Below are positions 27,895 through 36,508 of a stretch of DNA of 64,000 nt, one piece after another. The notes beneath the pieces were generated by a model that searched no databases, had not been told where the DNA came from, and saw only the letters and a list, made by a program, of their open reading frames with translations. This DNA is from Nitrospirillum iridis (lineage in GTDB: Bacteria; Pseudomonadota; Alphaproteobacteria; Azospirillales; Azospirillaceae). Positions within the stretch are counted from its first letter, which is position 1; every line of letters begins with the position of its first letter. The DNA lies in NCBI RefSeq assembly GCF_014205765.1, contig NZ_JACIIZ010000001.1:53718-117717 (forward strand), in the 5' to 3' direction. A program made the position numbers and the translations under genes.

Positions 27895-30382
27895 ACATAC
27901 TGCGCGGAGGCCGTCAGGTGGAGGCGGCAGTCAAACGCGGCAGTTTTCTACAGCTACGCAATCTGGTGCGCATGGACCAGTCTTCCGCCAATTAAGAAGT
28001 GTCTTGGATCGGCAAGATGCTGCGCTCCAGCTACGCGCAGATCCTAGCTCGTTAGCACCTGAGCGCTTATTGGTCTTCGAGGTTACCGGCTCCGTACAGA
28101 ATTTCGTGAGTGCCGTTTCTAAAATAATGGGATTGGAATTTGCGGGCGAAGAGGAAATTGCTGGAGATGACCTCGATGAAAGTCCGGAATTCTATCTACT
28201 TGTCCCCCAGCTTGGTGCGCTAAAGCAAATTGTATCGCTTTGGGAACGGTGGGAACGTGGAGAGGATTTGCCCAGGGGCTATGCGCCCTGGCGCGATCTC
28301 TTCTTGCAATTACGCAAAGTCAGGCCATGGGGACCAGCTGACCGGATAACGCCACAAAACAGAGAGTATTTTCTTAGTATCACCGATGGTGCGCCGGATA
28401 ATGAGCCGGTTAGAATTGAAATAGAACTTGTCTTTCGTCCGGGACCTGAGGCGTCTCGGTTGGCAGAAAATGAAATTTCCACAATGGTGGTGGAAAGTGG
28501 TGGACATGTCATCAGCCGATCCCGTCAGCAGGCATTTGCCTATCACGCTGTTTTGGCTGACGTACCTGCGGCGGAGATACGGCGTATTGCAAATCTCGAT
28601 CGCAATTCATTGGCTGGAGCAGATCGGATTTCGGCGATCGTCCCCCAAAGTGTGGGAACTCATATTGCAGCTACGGATAGTTTGGATGTTGGTGCGGCGC
28701 CTGTCTTACCGGGAGATTCGCCGCCTATTGCTGCCGTCTTCGATGCTGTGCCAATGCAAGCGCACCCTCTCCTTACTGGAAGGTTGTTGCTGGATGACCC
28801 AACCGATCTTGAGGCCCGAGCAGTGGGTCAGCGTATCCATGGGACGGCTATGGCTTCCCTTGCGGTGCATGGGGACTTAAATAGCCCGTCTTCTCCTATA
28901 AGCCGTCGGGTCTATTTTTATCCAGTAATGTATGCGCCGGCTTTCGGCGATGAGATTTTTGACAATGATAGACTAATAATTGATGTAATCGTGGAAGCGG
29001 TTTTACGCATGCGCTCGAATGTTGGGGCGCAGGTTGTGGTGGTTAATTTATCTCTTGGAGATAAAACAAAGCCATTCTCTGGAAAAATATCTACGTGGGC
29101 TCGTGCAATTGACTATCTGGCTTTTAGATATGGAATATTGTTCCTGGTCAGTGCCGGAAATGCGGGTGATAGTTTAACTATTGTGGATTATGCAGATCAA
29201 TCAGCGTTCCATGAAGCAAATTCCTTTGAAAGGGCCGGTGCGGTATTTAGGGCGCTGAATGCTGTAAAGGCGGAACGTCGGCTTCTGGCACCTGCTGACA
29301 GTGTGAATGCGCTGACGATAGGGTCTTGGCATCGAGATGCTTGCCAGGAGACTTTCCCTGGAACTTCACCATTTTCGCCGTATGCGGATCACGAAATGCC
29401 AAACGTGTCGTCGCGGCTGGGTTCTGGCCTGCGGCGCGCAACAAAGCCAGAGGCTTTATTCGCTGGCGGCCGCCAACCTGTGAGATTTGACCCTGTAGCT
29501 ACACCATCACTCATTCTTAGGTCACATCCTTTGCCAAGTAGATATTGGGGGATGAGAGTTGCTGCACCTCCGGTTGAGGGGGTTGTGGGCACGCACTTTA
29601 CGATGGGGACCAGCGCGGCTACGGCACTGGCGACGCATACGGCTCACCGCATTTTCGATGCGTTGGAAAACGCTTATCCGCAGCTAATAGCGCCCATGCC
29701 TCTAACGGAGCGTGCGGTATTGCTTAAGGCACTGTTGGTACATAGCGCTTCATGGCGGGACACGGAACAGTTTATCAGGTCCATTATTGACCCAGCTGAG
29801 ACCATCCACCATGAGACTTGGCGTCGGGAGGTTTGTCGCTATCTAGGATATGGCTTCGTTGACCCTGATGACGCCATTGCATGTACTGCTGATCGTGCCA
29901 CGATGTGGGCCACGGGCACTCTTCCCGGCCAAGGGTCACTGACCTTCGATATACCAGTACCTGCTACGTTAGCAGCTAGCGCGGATGCTCGAGAGATACG
30001 CGCGACGTTGGCTTGGTTTACACCCATTCGGCCAGGCCACTTAGCTTACAGGGCTGTAAAATTAAAGATTGACTCTCTTGAGCAAAATTCTCGCCAGACG
30101 GCAGGAGTTAATACGACAAGCAGCCAACCTACAAATAGCCAATCTGAGAGTGGGACAATCATTCACCGCCGGTGGCGTGACGCTCGGATTGGCAATGCTC
30201 CCACTGGTTCTACTGTCCCAATTCAAATTCAGCGAGAAAAGGATCAAGGGACGCCCATCGATGAAGCGATCCCATTTGGGCTTGCTGTTACAATTGAAAT
30301 GCCCGGAGCGGTACAGGTTTATAACGAGGTGCGTGCGAATATAAATATTAAGCCGCGTATTACTGTGAGGGTTCCGGGATAG
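27848..30382 (+). CDS. ietS: Subtilisin-like S8 serine protease (IetS-like)
   Basis: 844 residues, cytoplasmic by the absence of a signal peptide. The N-terminal 285 residues are non-catalytic. The S8 domain keeps its full triad: Asp299 (AAVFDAVP), His331 (RIHGTAMASL) and Ser589 (MGTSAATALA), with oxyanion Asn438 (SAGNAG). A beta-rich C-terminal domain follows from about residue 690. Its start lies inside the ATPase gene, so translation is coupled. The related IetS is the toxic partner of the ATPase; the intact triad here means it should be active. The DNA is AT-rich compared with the chromosome. Confidence 0.83.
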   Translation: MAHDLEKPLLRLNSPKHTARRPSGGGGSQTRQFSTATQSGAHGPVFRQLRSVLDRQDAALQLRADPSSLAPERLLVFEVTGSVQNFVSAVSKIMGLEFAGEEEIAGDDLDESPEFYLLVPQLGALKQIVSLWERWERGEDLPRGYAPWRDLFLQLRKVRPWGPADRITPQNREYFLSITDGAPDNEPVRIEIELVFRPGPEASRLAENEISTMVVESGGHVISRSRQQAFAYHAVLADVPAAEIRRIANLDRNSLAGADRISAIVPQSVGTHIAATDSLDVGAAPVLPGDSPPIAAVFDAVPMQAHPLLTGRLLLDDPTDLEARAVGQRIHGTAMASLAVHGDLNSPSSPISRRVYFYPVMYAPAFGDEIFDNDRLIIDVIVEAVLRMRSNVGAQVVVVNLSLGDKTKPFSGKISTWARAIDYLAFRYGILFLVSAGNAGDSLTIVDYADQSAFHEANSFERAGAVFRALNAVKAERRLLAPADSVNALTIGSWHRDACQETFPGTSPFSPYADHEMPNVSSRLGSGLRRATKPEALFAGGRQPVRFDPVATPSLILRSHPLPSRYWGMRVAAPPVEGVVGTHFTMGTSAATALATHTAHRIFDALENAYPQLIAPMPLTERAVLLKALLVHSASWRDTEQFIRSIIDPAETIHHETWRREVCRYLGYGFVDPDDAIACTADRATMWATGTLPGQGSLTFDIPVPATLAASADAREIRATLAWFTPIRPGHLAYRAVKLKIDSLEQNSRQTAGVNTTSSQPTNSQSESGTIIHRRWRDARIGNAPTGSTVPIQIQREKDQGTPIDEAIPFGLAVTIEMPGAVQVYNEVRANINIKPRITVRVPG

Positions 30383-30541
30383 GTTGTGTTTAATAATAGG
30401 AATACAGAATATTCCATGTGCATGTCGGGGCGAATGCCATCATTTATGTTTTGAAATTTGGCGAGTTCCGCTGAGTTGGCCGTTTGTTGGCCACAAAGAT
30501 TTGATCACACGGTTCTCGCTGTCTTGGGTCAGGCAAGGCAT

Positions 30542-30555
30542 TGCAATTGATTGCA
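30542..30555 (+). repeat. Island palindrome copy 4 (TGCAATTGATTGCA)
   Basis: An exact copy, 160 bases after the protease stop and 18 bases before the attR-side TGGTACAG pair. No gene starts downstream of it within the island. Confidence 0.8.
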
Positions 30556-30572
30556 CTCCCCGGCCTATCTCG

Positions 30573-30593
30573 TGGTACAGAATTTTGGTACAG
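30573..30593 (+). promoter_or_regulatory. Paired TGGTACAG boxes near attR
   Basis: TGGTACAG at 30573-30580 and 30586-30593 has the same 13-bp period and orientation as the pair near attL. It probably binds the integrase arm-binding domain. Confidence 0.6.
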
Positions 30594-30667
30594 AACCCAC
30601 CCGGTTCCGGACAACGCCAGCGCGCAAACCCTAGGGTTTCCGGGGGATGACGGAAAATGGGAACTTC

Positions 30668-30689
30668 TCCCACCCTCTCCGCCATTTCC
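30668..30689 (+). repeat. attR core (22 bp)
   Basis: An exact copy of 16704-16725 containing the tRNA-Ser acceptor 3' end and CCA without the rest of the tRNA. It marks the right boundary of the island. Confidence 0.92.
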
Positions 30690-30725
30690 ATTTGAAGCGA
30701 CCGCGGCCGGAAGCCGCCCAGTTCC

Positions 30726-31694
30726 CTACCCCTCGCCCGCTGAAGATGCCTGACTTGCCATACCAGGCCAGCCGGGTCGCTCCCGAAGATCACGCGTCGC
30801 CGCGCGGCACACCGCCATGACGGTGTCGCGCAGCCACCGGTGCGCGAGGTCGGCGTCCAGGCGAGGGTGCCACATGGCCGAGACGGCGATTTCCGGTGTC
30901 GCGACTGGAAGCTCGAAGCTGAGCAGATCGTGTGGGAACGAAGCGTCGCCGACGCAGGATCGCGGGACCAGCGCGACCAGATCGGATTGCCGCGCGATCC
31001 GCAGGGCGTCCGGAAAGCCCGGCACGACGGCGACGATTTCGCGCTGGAGGCCCAGCATTGCCAACGCCTCGTCAACGGGGCCCTTGAAGCCGCCCTTGCG
31101 GGAGACCACGACGTGCCGGGCGGCGGCGTAGCGCGGCGGGGTCACGGGCGCGGACAACAGCGGATGTCCTGTCCGCACGACACCGACGAACCTGTCCCGG
31201 AAAAGCAAATGGGTACGCACCTCCGGCGCGAAGGCGCCGAGCACGCCGATGTCGAGGTCGACCGCGCCATCCCGGAGCGGCCCGGCGTCCTTGGCGGGCT
31301 TGGGGGCGAAGCGCAGGCGCACGCGCGGCGCCGCCGCGAGGACGGCGGCCACCAGGGGGGCGGAGAACAAGCCGACGAAGCCTTCATTGGCGCGGATGGT
31401 GAAAGTCCGATCGAGCGTCGCCAGGTCCAAGGGACTGTCCTGCGGGCTGAGGACGTCCCGCACTTCGCGGGCCAGCGTGTGCACCCGGTCACGCAACGCG
31501 ATGGCGTACGGCGTCGGAACCAGCCTGGAACCGGCGCGCACCAGCAGCGGGTCGCCAATCGCGGCCCGCAGTCGCGCGAGGGTCCGGCTCATGGCGGACG
31601 AACTCAGACCGAGCCGCCGCGCCGCGCCCGTCACGCTACCTTCGGCCAGCAGCGCGTCAAGGGCGGGCAGCAAATTCAGATCGGGAGCGTCCAT
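30726..31694 (-). CDS. LysR-family transcriptional regulator
   Basis: 322 residues. The N-terminal winged helix (LNLLPALDALLAEGSVTGAA to SSSAMSRTLARLR) is followed by a type-2 periplasmic-binding-like effector domain (from about residue 95, TFTIRANEGF). It diverges from an SDR oxidoreductase gene with a 134-bp gap, the usual place for LysR control of a neighbour. It lies just outside attR and is GC-rich, so it belongs to the chromosome. The effector is unknown. Confidence 0.9.
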   Translation of the reverse strand: MDAPDLNLLPALDALLAEGSVTGAARRLGLSSSAMSRTLARLRAAIGDPLLVRAGSRLVPTPYAIALRDRVHTLAREVRDVLSPQDSPLDLATLDRTFTIRANEGFVGLFSAPLVAAVLAAAPRVRLRFAPKPAKDAGPLRDGAVDLDIGVLGAFAPEVRTHLLFRDRFVGVVRTGHPLLSAPVTPPRYAAARHVVVSRKGGFKGPVDEALAMLGLQREIVAVVPGFPDALRIARQSDLVALVPRSCVGDASFPHDLLSFELPVATPEIAVSAMWHPRLDADLAHRWLRDTVMAVCRAATRDLRERPGWPGMASQASSAGEG

Positions 31695-31828
31695 GGCCGA
31701 ACACTACATCGGCCGGTCGGCCGGACATACCGTTTGATGCAACAATACCTTGCTTTCCCTGCGTCTGGCGCCTGCCTTCCCCGGAAATCATAGTCGCGGC
31801 GGACAGCGGCAGTTGAAAGGCATCACCC

Positions 31829-32545
31829 ATGATCTCAAGCGTGTCACAGGACGCGGCAGGCACGATCCTGCTCATCGGCGCGTCGCGCGGCCTCGGCCAT
31901 GCCATGGCGGCGGAGTTTCTGAACAGGGGCTGGACGGTCATCGGAACAGTGCGCGGCGCGCATCGCACCGCGTTGCACGATCTGGCGGACGCCCATCCCG
32001 GCCGCGTCGGGATCGAGCAGCTCGACGTCAACCAACCCGAGCAGATCGGCCCTCTGCGGGCGCGTCTGGCGGGCCGCGGCATCGATATCCTTTTCGTGAA
32101 CGCGGGCACGGCCAATGCCAATCCGGACGAAACCATCGCGGAGGTGGCCACAGAGGAGTTCATCCATGTCATGGTCACCAACGCCTTGAGCCCGATGCGT
32201 GTGATCGAGGGCCTGCAGGCTCTCGTGTCCCCGACCGGTATGATCGGGGTCATGTCCTCGGGGCAAGGCAGCATCGGCAACAACACCAAGGGCGGCCGCG
32301 AGGTCTATCGTGGCAGCAAGGCCGCGCTGAACCAATATATGCGAAGCTATGCCGCCCGGCAGGCGGGCGGCCGGCGCGCCCTGGTTCTCGTGGCGCCCGG
32401 CTGGATCCGGACGGAACTGGGCGGCCCCGACGCGCCGTTCAGCATGGAAGAGACCGTGCCCCAGATCGTGACCATGCTTCTCGCGCAACGGGGCAAGCCC
32501 GGTCTCCAATATCTGGATCGCGAGGGCCGCGCCGTTCCGTGGTGA
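31829..32545 (+). CDS. SDR family oxidoreductase
   Basis: 238 residues. The nucleotide-binding motif is GASRGLGH (residues 17-24), with NAG (about 91-93), MSSGQ and YRGSK providing the Ser, Tyr and Lys of the catalytic site. It is an NAD(P)-dependent short-chain dehydrogenase of unknown substrate, probably controlled by the divergent LysR protein. Confidence 0.85.
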   Translation: MISSVSQDAAGTILLIGASRGLGHAMAAEFLNRGWTVIGTVRGAHRTALHDLADAHPGRVGIEQLDVNQPEQIGPLRARLAGRGIDILFVNAGTANANPDETIAEVATEEFIHVMVTNALSPMRVIEGLQALVSPTGMIGVMSSGQGSIGNNTKGGREVYRGSKAALNQYMRSYAARQAGGRRALVLVAPGWIRTELGGPDAPFSMEETVPQIVTMLLAQRGKPGLQYLDREGRAVPW

Positions 32546-32690
32546 GCGGCGCGGGTTGGGTCGCCTCTTACCAGCCACCGCTCCCAGGCGGTGACCGCGC
32601 CTTGGCGCCCGCAGGGTGCGGCGGCGTCATGACATGACAGCGCAACGTCCGCCGGTTACCTTGGCCGCCTTCAGCCAAACGGGAACCCGC

Positions 32691-33623
32691 ATGACCGCCT
32701 TTCGCCGCACCGCCGTCGCCGCCCTCCTTTCCACCACCGTCCTGGCGCTGACCGCCGGACCGGCGCTCGCCTGGGGGCCGAACGGGCACGCCATCGTCGG
32801 CGATATCGCCCAGGACCGCCTGACGCCCAAGGCCAAGGCCGCCGTGGACCGGCTGCTGTCGCTGGAGGGGCACCATACCCTGGATGAGGTGGCCAGCTGG
32901 CCGGACACGGTCGGCCATCTGCCGGCGGACAAGGGCGGCCTGCCGGACACGCTGCTCTGGCATTATGTCGACGTGCCGACGCAGGCGCCCGCTTATGACG
33001 CGGCGCGCGACTGCGCCGGCGACAATTGCGTCATCGCCCGGCTGCCGGAACAGGTCCGCCTGATGGCGGACGTCAAGGCGGCGCCGGAGGCCCGCCTGGC
33101 CGCCCTGAAGTGGGTGGTCCATCTGGTGGGCGACCTGCACCAGCCGCTCCACGCGGCCGAGCGCGACCACGACAAGGGCGGCAACGACGTCAAGGTCCGC
33201 TACTTCGGCGACGACCGTAACGGCCACCTGAACCTGCACTCCGTCTGGGACGGCTCCATCGTCGACCGCGAGCTGGGCCTGGCGGTGAACAAGGACTATT
33301 CCATCGACCTGGCCAAGGCCAAGGCGGCCGCCGCGATCCTGGAACCAAACATCACCGCCTATGACGGCAAGGCGTGGCTGCCCAAGGGGCCCGCCAAGAC
33401 CGGCCTGAAAGGGCTGGACCAGGCGGTGCTGGCCTGGGGCGAGGAAAGCCACGGCTTGGCCCGCGACGTGACCTACGGCCAGTTGCCGGCCCCGGAATCG
33501 GATGGGGTGATCGGCTTGGCCCAGGGCTATGAGACCACCACCTGGCCGCTGGTCCGCATGCGGCTGGAGATGGCCGGCGTGCGGCTGGCATGGGTGGTCA
33601 ACCAGGCGCTCGATGGGCGCTAG
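32691..33623 (+). CDS. Secreted S1/P1-type nuclease
   Basis: 310 residues with a signal peptide ending in GPALA; the mature chain starts with the zinc-ligand tryptophan (WGPNGH), as the family requires. Further ligands are visible in ASWPDT and in HLVGDLHQPLHA, which supplies the His and Asp pair. The family cleaves single-stranded DNA and RNA with three zinc ions. The ATG at 32691 is chosen because it gives a normal signal peptide; an upstream ATG at 32634 adds 19 residues. Periplasmic or extracellular. Confidence 0.92.
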   Translation: MTAFRRTAVAALLSTTVLALTAGPALAWGPNGHAIVGDIAQDRLTPKAKAAVDRLLSLEGHHTLDEVASWPDTVGHLPADKGGLPDTLLWHYVDVPTQAPAYDAARDCAGDNCVIARLPEQVRLMADVKAAPEARLAALKWVVHLVGDLHQPLHAAERDHDKGGNDVKVRYFGDDRNGHLNLHSVWDGSIVDRELGLAVNKDYSIDLAKAKAAAAILEPNITAYDGKAWLPKGPAKTGLKGLDQAVLAWGEESHGLARDVTYGQLPAPESDGVIGLAQGYETTTWPLVRMRLEMAGVRLAWVVNQALDGR

Positions 33624-33696
33624 TGATTGCCCTCGGCACATCGACGGGAACCTTGTGTCACCATCGGTGTGCCTGGGATCAGACGGCCAGCCCCGC

Positions 33697-33990
33697 TCAA
33701 GCGGGCTGGGCGTCCCGGGCTCCGGCTTGCTGGTCGCGCCCGCAATACCGGCAGACATTCGCGTCCGCCTGGATCATCTCGGCGCAGTGCGGGCATTTCT
33801 TCAGGCCGCTTTCCACCTGTCGCTTCTCCACCTCCGCCTTGTCCGGTGAGATCAGCAGCGCATGGATGAGTGCGACAATGAAGATCGCGGCACCGTATAT
33901 CCACCAAAGAAAAAACGACCGGCCTTTATTGTGCGCGATGAAGGCGGGGAGGATGCCCAAAAGGGCGCTCAGCATCAAGATCGTCAGCAT
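33697..33990 (-). CDS. Small membrane protein with C-terminal zinc ribbon
   Basis: 97 residues. Two hydrophobic helices (about 2-18 and 26-47) precede a zinc ribbon (KCPHCAEMIQADANVCRYCG) near the C-terminus. Function unknown. It is followed closely on the minus strand after another small membrane protein gene (33999-34325), 8 bases upstream, so the two may form an operon. Confidence 0.75.
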   Translation of the reverse strand: MLTILMLSALLGILPAFIAHNKGRSFFLWWIYGAAIFIVALIHALLISPDKAEVEKRQVESGLKKCPHCAEMIQADANVCRYCGRDQQAGARDAQPA

Positions 33991-33998
33991 TTGATTTA

Positions 33999-34325
33999 CT
34001 ACCTATCGAATTCTTTGCCACCGGTGGAAACGCTGTACAGCCATTTGCTGTAGGGCAGGCGAAGATAGATGGTCGCGTTCTTGGCGACGGTGCCCAGCAG
34101 CATGCCCCGGCATAAAATGCTGACACCATCTTGGATGCGGTCGCACATGGCGTCCGCGCTGTCGATGAACTCCATCTTGTTCAGCCGGGAGATCACCAAA
34201 GTCTTCCCATCAGGGATTGACCCGATGGGCTGGATTACGAAGATCGTTATCTGTGTGCACAAGATGGCGACGACCGCCAAGGCGGCCGCCATGCCACCGA
34301 GAATGGCCCTTTTCTTATTTGTCAT
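33999..34325 (-). CDS. Hypothetical membrane-anchored protein
   Basis: 108 residues from the ATG at 34325, which follows GGGGAAAG. One N-terminal hydrophobic helix (about 8-32) is followed by a hydrophilic domain of about 75 residues with two cysteines (MCDRI and LCRGM). No family is recognised. The longer frame to 34406 lacks a ribosome binding site. Confidence 0.65.
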   Translation of the reverse strand: MTNKKRAILGGMAAALAVVAILCTQITIFVIQPIGSIPDGKTLVISRLNKMEFIDSADAMCDRIQDGVSILCRGMLLGTVAKNATIYLRLPYSKWLYSVSTGGKEFDR

Positions 34326-34586
34326 CGGCTTTCCCCGTTCGGCTTCCTGGCCCATGCCGGCGAACATGAAGCCCCGTCCGATATTGACCAGACGAAATGA
34401 GAACATTGTGCGAACAAAGCGTCAAGAAAAATTCCCGCTTTGCGTGTCCTTTCAGCCTCGAGAAATGCGTTCTGGGATTGAAGGTGTCGCCAGTACACGT
34501 TCCTGTCCAAATCCGTCTGCATCCAAAGGCCATCCTGCGTTCCGCTTCCATCCGCGCCATGCTGCGGTCAACAACGGAGGTGCCGC

Positions 34587-35084
34587 ATGGGCAAGGTCTG
34601 GTGCTGGATGGTCCTGGCGATGACGCTGACGGCGGCGCCATTGCGGGCGGAGGGGCCGCCGCCCACCGCCGTGTTCGACGTGCAGCTCGTCAACAGCTCG
34701 TTGGCGGAGACGACGCCGGAGGAGGCGGCGCGGGTGGCGCGGCTGGGTGGGGCGCTGCGGGCGGCGTTGGTGAAATCAGGGCGCTACCGGCTGGTGGATA
34801 TGCGCCCCTGGGCGGCCAAGCTGGCCGCCCAGCCGGTGCCGCGCGACTGCCCGCCCTGCGCCCTGGAGACGGCGACCCAGGCGGGGGCCACGGTGGCCGT
34901 CATCGCCTGGGTGCAGAAGGTCAGCAATTTGATCCTGAACCTGAATGTCAGCATCCGCGACGTCGCTACCGGGAGGGTGCTGAAGGGTGGCAGTGTCGAC
35001 ATCCGCGGCAACACGGACGAGTCCTGGGACCGGGGCCTGAAGTTCCTGCTGGAGGAACATGTGTTTGACGAAGAGGTTCGATAA
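34587..35084 (+). CDS. DUF2380/DUF3280-type secreted protein
   Basis: 165 residues with a signal peptide (cleavage near LRAEG) and the ribosome binding site GGAGG. The sequence VFDVQLVNSSL, then GALRAALVKSGRYRLVD and CPPCALETATQAGA, resembles the small secreted DUF2380 or DUF3280 proteins; the two are hard to tell apart by eye. The CPPC pair could be redox-active or bind metal. Periplasmic; function unknown. Confidence 0.7.
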   Translation: MGKVWCWMVLAMTLTAAPLRAEGPPPTAVFDVQLVNSSLAETTPEEAARVARLGGALRAALVKSGRYRLVDMRPWAAKLAAQPVPRDCPPCALETATQAGATVAVIAWVQKVSNLILNLNVSIRDVATGRVLKGGSVDIRGNTDESWDRGLKFLLEEHVFDEEVR

Positions 35085-35115
35085 CGCCCTCAAGCGGCCT
35101 GACACCAGCGCGTCT

Positions 35116-36384
35116 TCACACCGGCTGGTCGATGGACGCGGCCAGCGGCGTGAACAGCGTCGGCCCCGTGTCCGTCATGTGCCAGCAATCCTCCAGCCGG
35201 ATGCCGAACTCGCCAGGGATGTACAGCCCGGGCTCGTCGGAGAAGCACATGCCGGCTTCCAGCGGGGTGGTGTCGCTCAGGACCAGGTAGGGGGATTCGT
35301 GCCCGTCCAGGCCGATGCCGTGGCCGGTGCGGTGGGACAGGCCCGGCAGATGATAGCCGGGGCCCCAGCCTTCCGCCTCGTAATGGCGGCGCACGGCCCG
35401 ATCGATATCGCCCACCGGGATGCCCGGCTTGGCCGTTTCCAGGGCGATCTCCTGCCCGCGCTTCACCGTCTGCCACACCTTGCGCTGCTTGGCGCTGGGG
35501 GTGCCGAAGACCCAGGTCCGGGAGATGTCGGACTGATAGCCATGGACGCCGCAGCCGCAGTCCAGCAGCACGGTTGACCCCTCCTTCACCACCTCCGGCA
35601 GCAGGGAGCCGTGCGGGTAGGCGCTGGCCTCGTTCAGCAGCACCAGGGAGAAGTCGGGCCTGCCGCCCAGGGCGGCGGTGGCGCTGTCCACCAGCGCGCC
35701 GATGTCGGCGGCCCGCATCCCCGGTTGCACATGCGCGTGGGCGTAGCGCAGGGCCGCCAGGGTGACCTCGTTGGCCAGTTGCATCAGGGCCAGCTCCGCC
35801 GGCGACTTGTGCATGCGGCAGGCCCGCACCAGGCCATCGCCGGACACCAGATCGTAATCCTGGGTCAACTGGCGGATGCCGTCGATGATGAAGAAGCGGG
35901 TGGTGGGCTCCACCGCGACCTTGCCCTTGGCCACGCCGCCATCCTTCAGCGCCTGCGCCAGGCGCTGGAAGGGGCTTTCATGCTCGTCCCACGGCCGGAC
36001 GTCACCGCCGACCTGCAACGTCTCGCGCACCGACGGTTCCTCGAACGCCGGGGTGACCACCACCACCTCGCCCTTGGCGGGGATCACGGCGGCGGTGGTG
36101 CGTTCCGAGCGGTGCCAGCGGATGCCGGTGAAATAGTCCAGGCTGCTGCCCGATTCGACCAGGAAGGCGCCGATGCCCTGGCGGCCCATCAGATCCTGCA
36201 GCTTGGCGATGCGGGCCCGGCGCTCCTCCACCGTGATGGGCTTGGCGCCCGTGGTCAGGGACCGGAGGGCCGCCAGGTCGCCGGCGGGGGAGGTGGCGCT
36301 GGCGCTCAGGGGCAGGGCCGAGGCGGCGGTGGCGGCCACGGGGGCGGCCACGGCGGCGGTGAGGAAAAGGCGGCGCGAAACCAT
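35116..36384 (-). CDS. Tat-exported M24 metallopeptidase (Xaa-Pro peptidase-like)
   Basis: 422 residues. The N-terminus MVSRRLFLTAAVAA is a twin-arginine signal. A creatinase-type N-terminal domain (about 50-180) leads to the M24 fold with all five metal ligands visible: the Asp residues in LLDCGCG and YQSDISRT, His in RTGHGIG, and Glu in SDEPG and RLEDC. It should be a periplasmic dinuclear aminopeptidase or proline dipeptidase. The exact specificity is not readable. It converges on the DUF2380-type gene, 31 bases away. Confidence 0.9.
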   Translation of the reverse strand: MVSRRLFLTAAVAAPVAATAASALPLSASATSPAGDLAALRSLTTGAKPITVEERRARIAKLQDLMGRQGIGAFLVESGSSLDYFTGIRWHRSERTTAAVIPAKGEVVVVTPAFEEPSVRETLQVGGDVRPWDEHESPFQRLAQALKDGGVAKGKVAVEPTTRFFIIDGIRQLTQDYDLVSGDGLVRACRMHKSPAELALMQLANEVTLAALRYAHAHVQPGMRAADIGALVDSATAALGGRPDFSLVLLNEASAYPHGSLLPEVVKEGSTVLLDCGCGVHGYQSDISRTWVFGTPSAKQRKVWQTVKRGQEIALETAKPGIPVGDIDRAVRRHYEAEGWGPGYHLPGLSHRTGHGIGLDGHESPYLVLSDTTPLEAGMCFSDEPGLYIPGEFGIRLEDCWHMTDTGPTLFTPLAASIDQPV

Positions 36385-36508
36385 GGCTGAAGCTTTCCCG
36401 GAGGTTCAAGGCCGGCCTTGTTCCCGGCCGGCGCGCTGCCATCCCTCCTACCACAAGGCCCGCCGCCTTTCCGCGCCTTTCCCCGTCAGTCGGGGTGATT
36501 TGGATAAT

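Larger units (their letters stand above)
30383..30667. other. Non-coding right end of the island
   Basis: A GGAATA/TATTCC inverted repeat at 30399-30415 follows the protease stop. Palindrome copy 4 (30542-30555) and the TGGTACAG pair (30573-30593) precede attR. No gene is supported. Confidence 0.5.
16704..30689 (+). mobile_element. Integrative genomic island at tRNA-Ser(CGA), about 14 kb
   Basis: The element is bounded by direct repeats of the tRNA 3' end. It starts with a tyrosine integrase reading inward and is AT-richer than its flanks. Cargo includes a Rep_trans-like protein, a serine recombinase, a DUF2971 protein, an XRE regulator, a nuclease-like protein and an IetAS-type pair. No conjugation, capsid or packaging genes are visible. 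It is therefore either a defence-type island mobilised by others or a satellite-like element. The integrity of both att repeats and of the integrase suggests it may still excise. Confidence 0.88.

Noticed and set aside
30726-32545. LysR/SDR pair as part of the island
   Set aside because: It lies outside attR and has chromosomal base composition.
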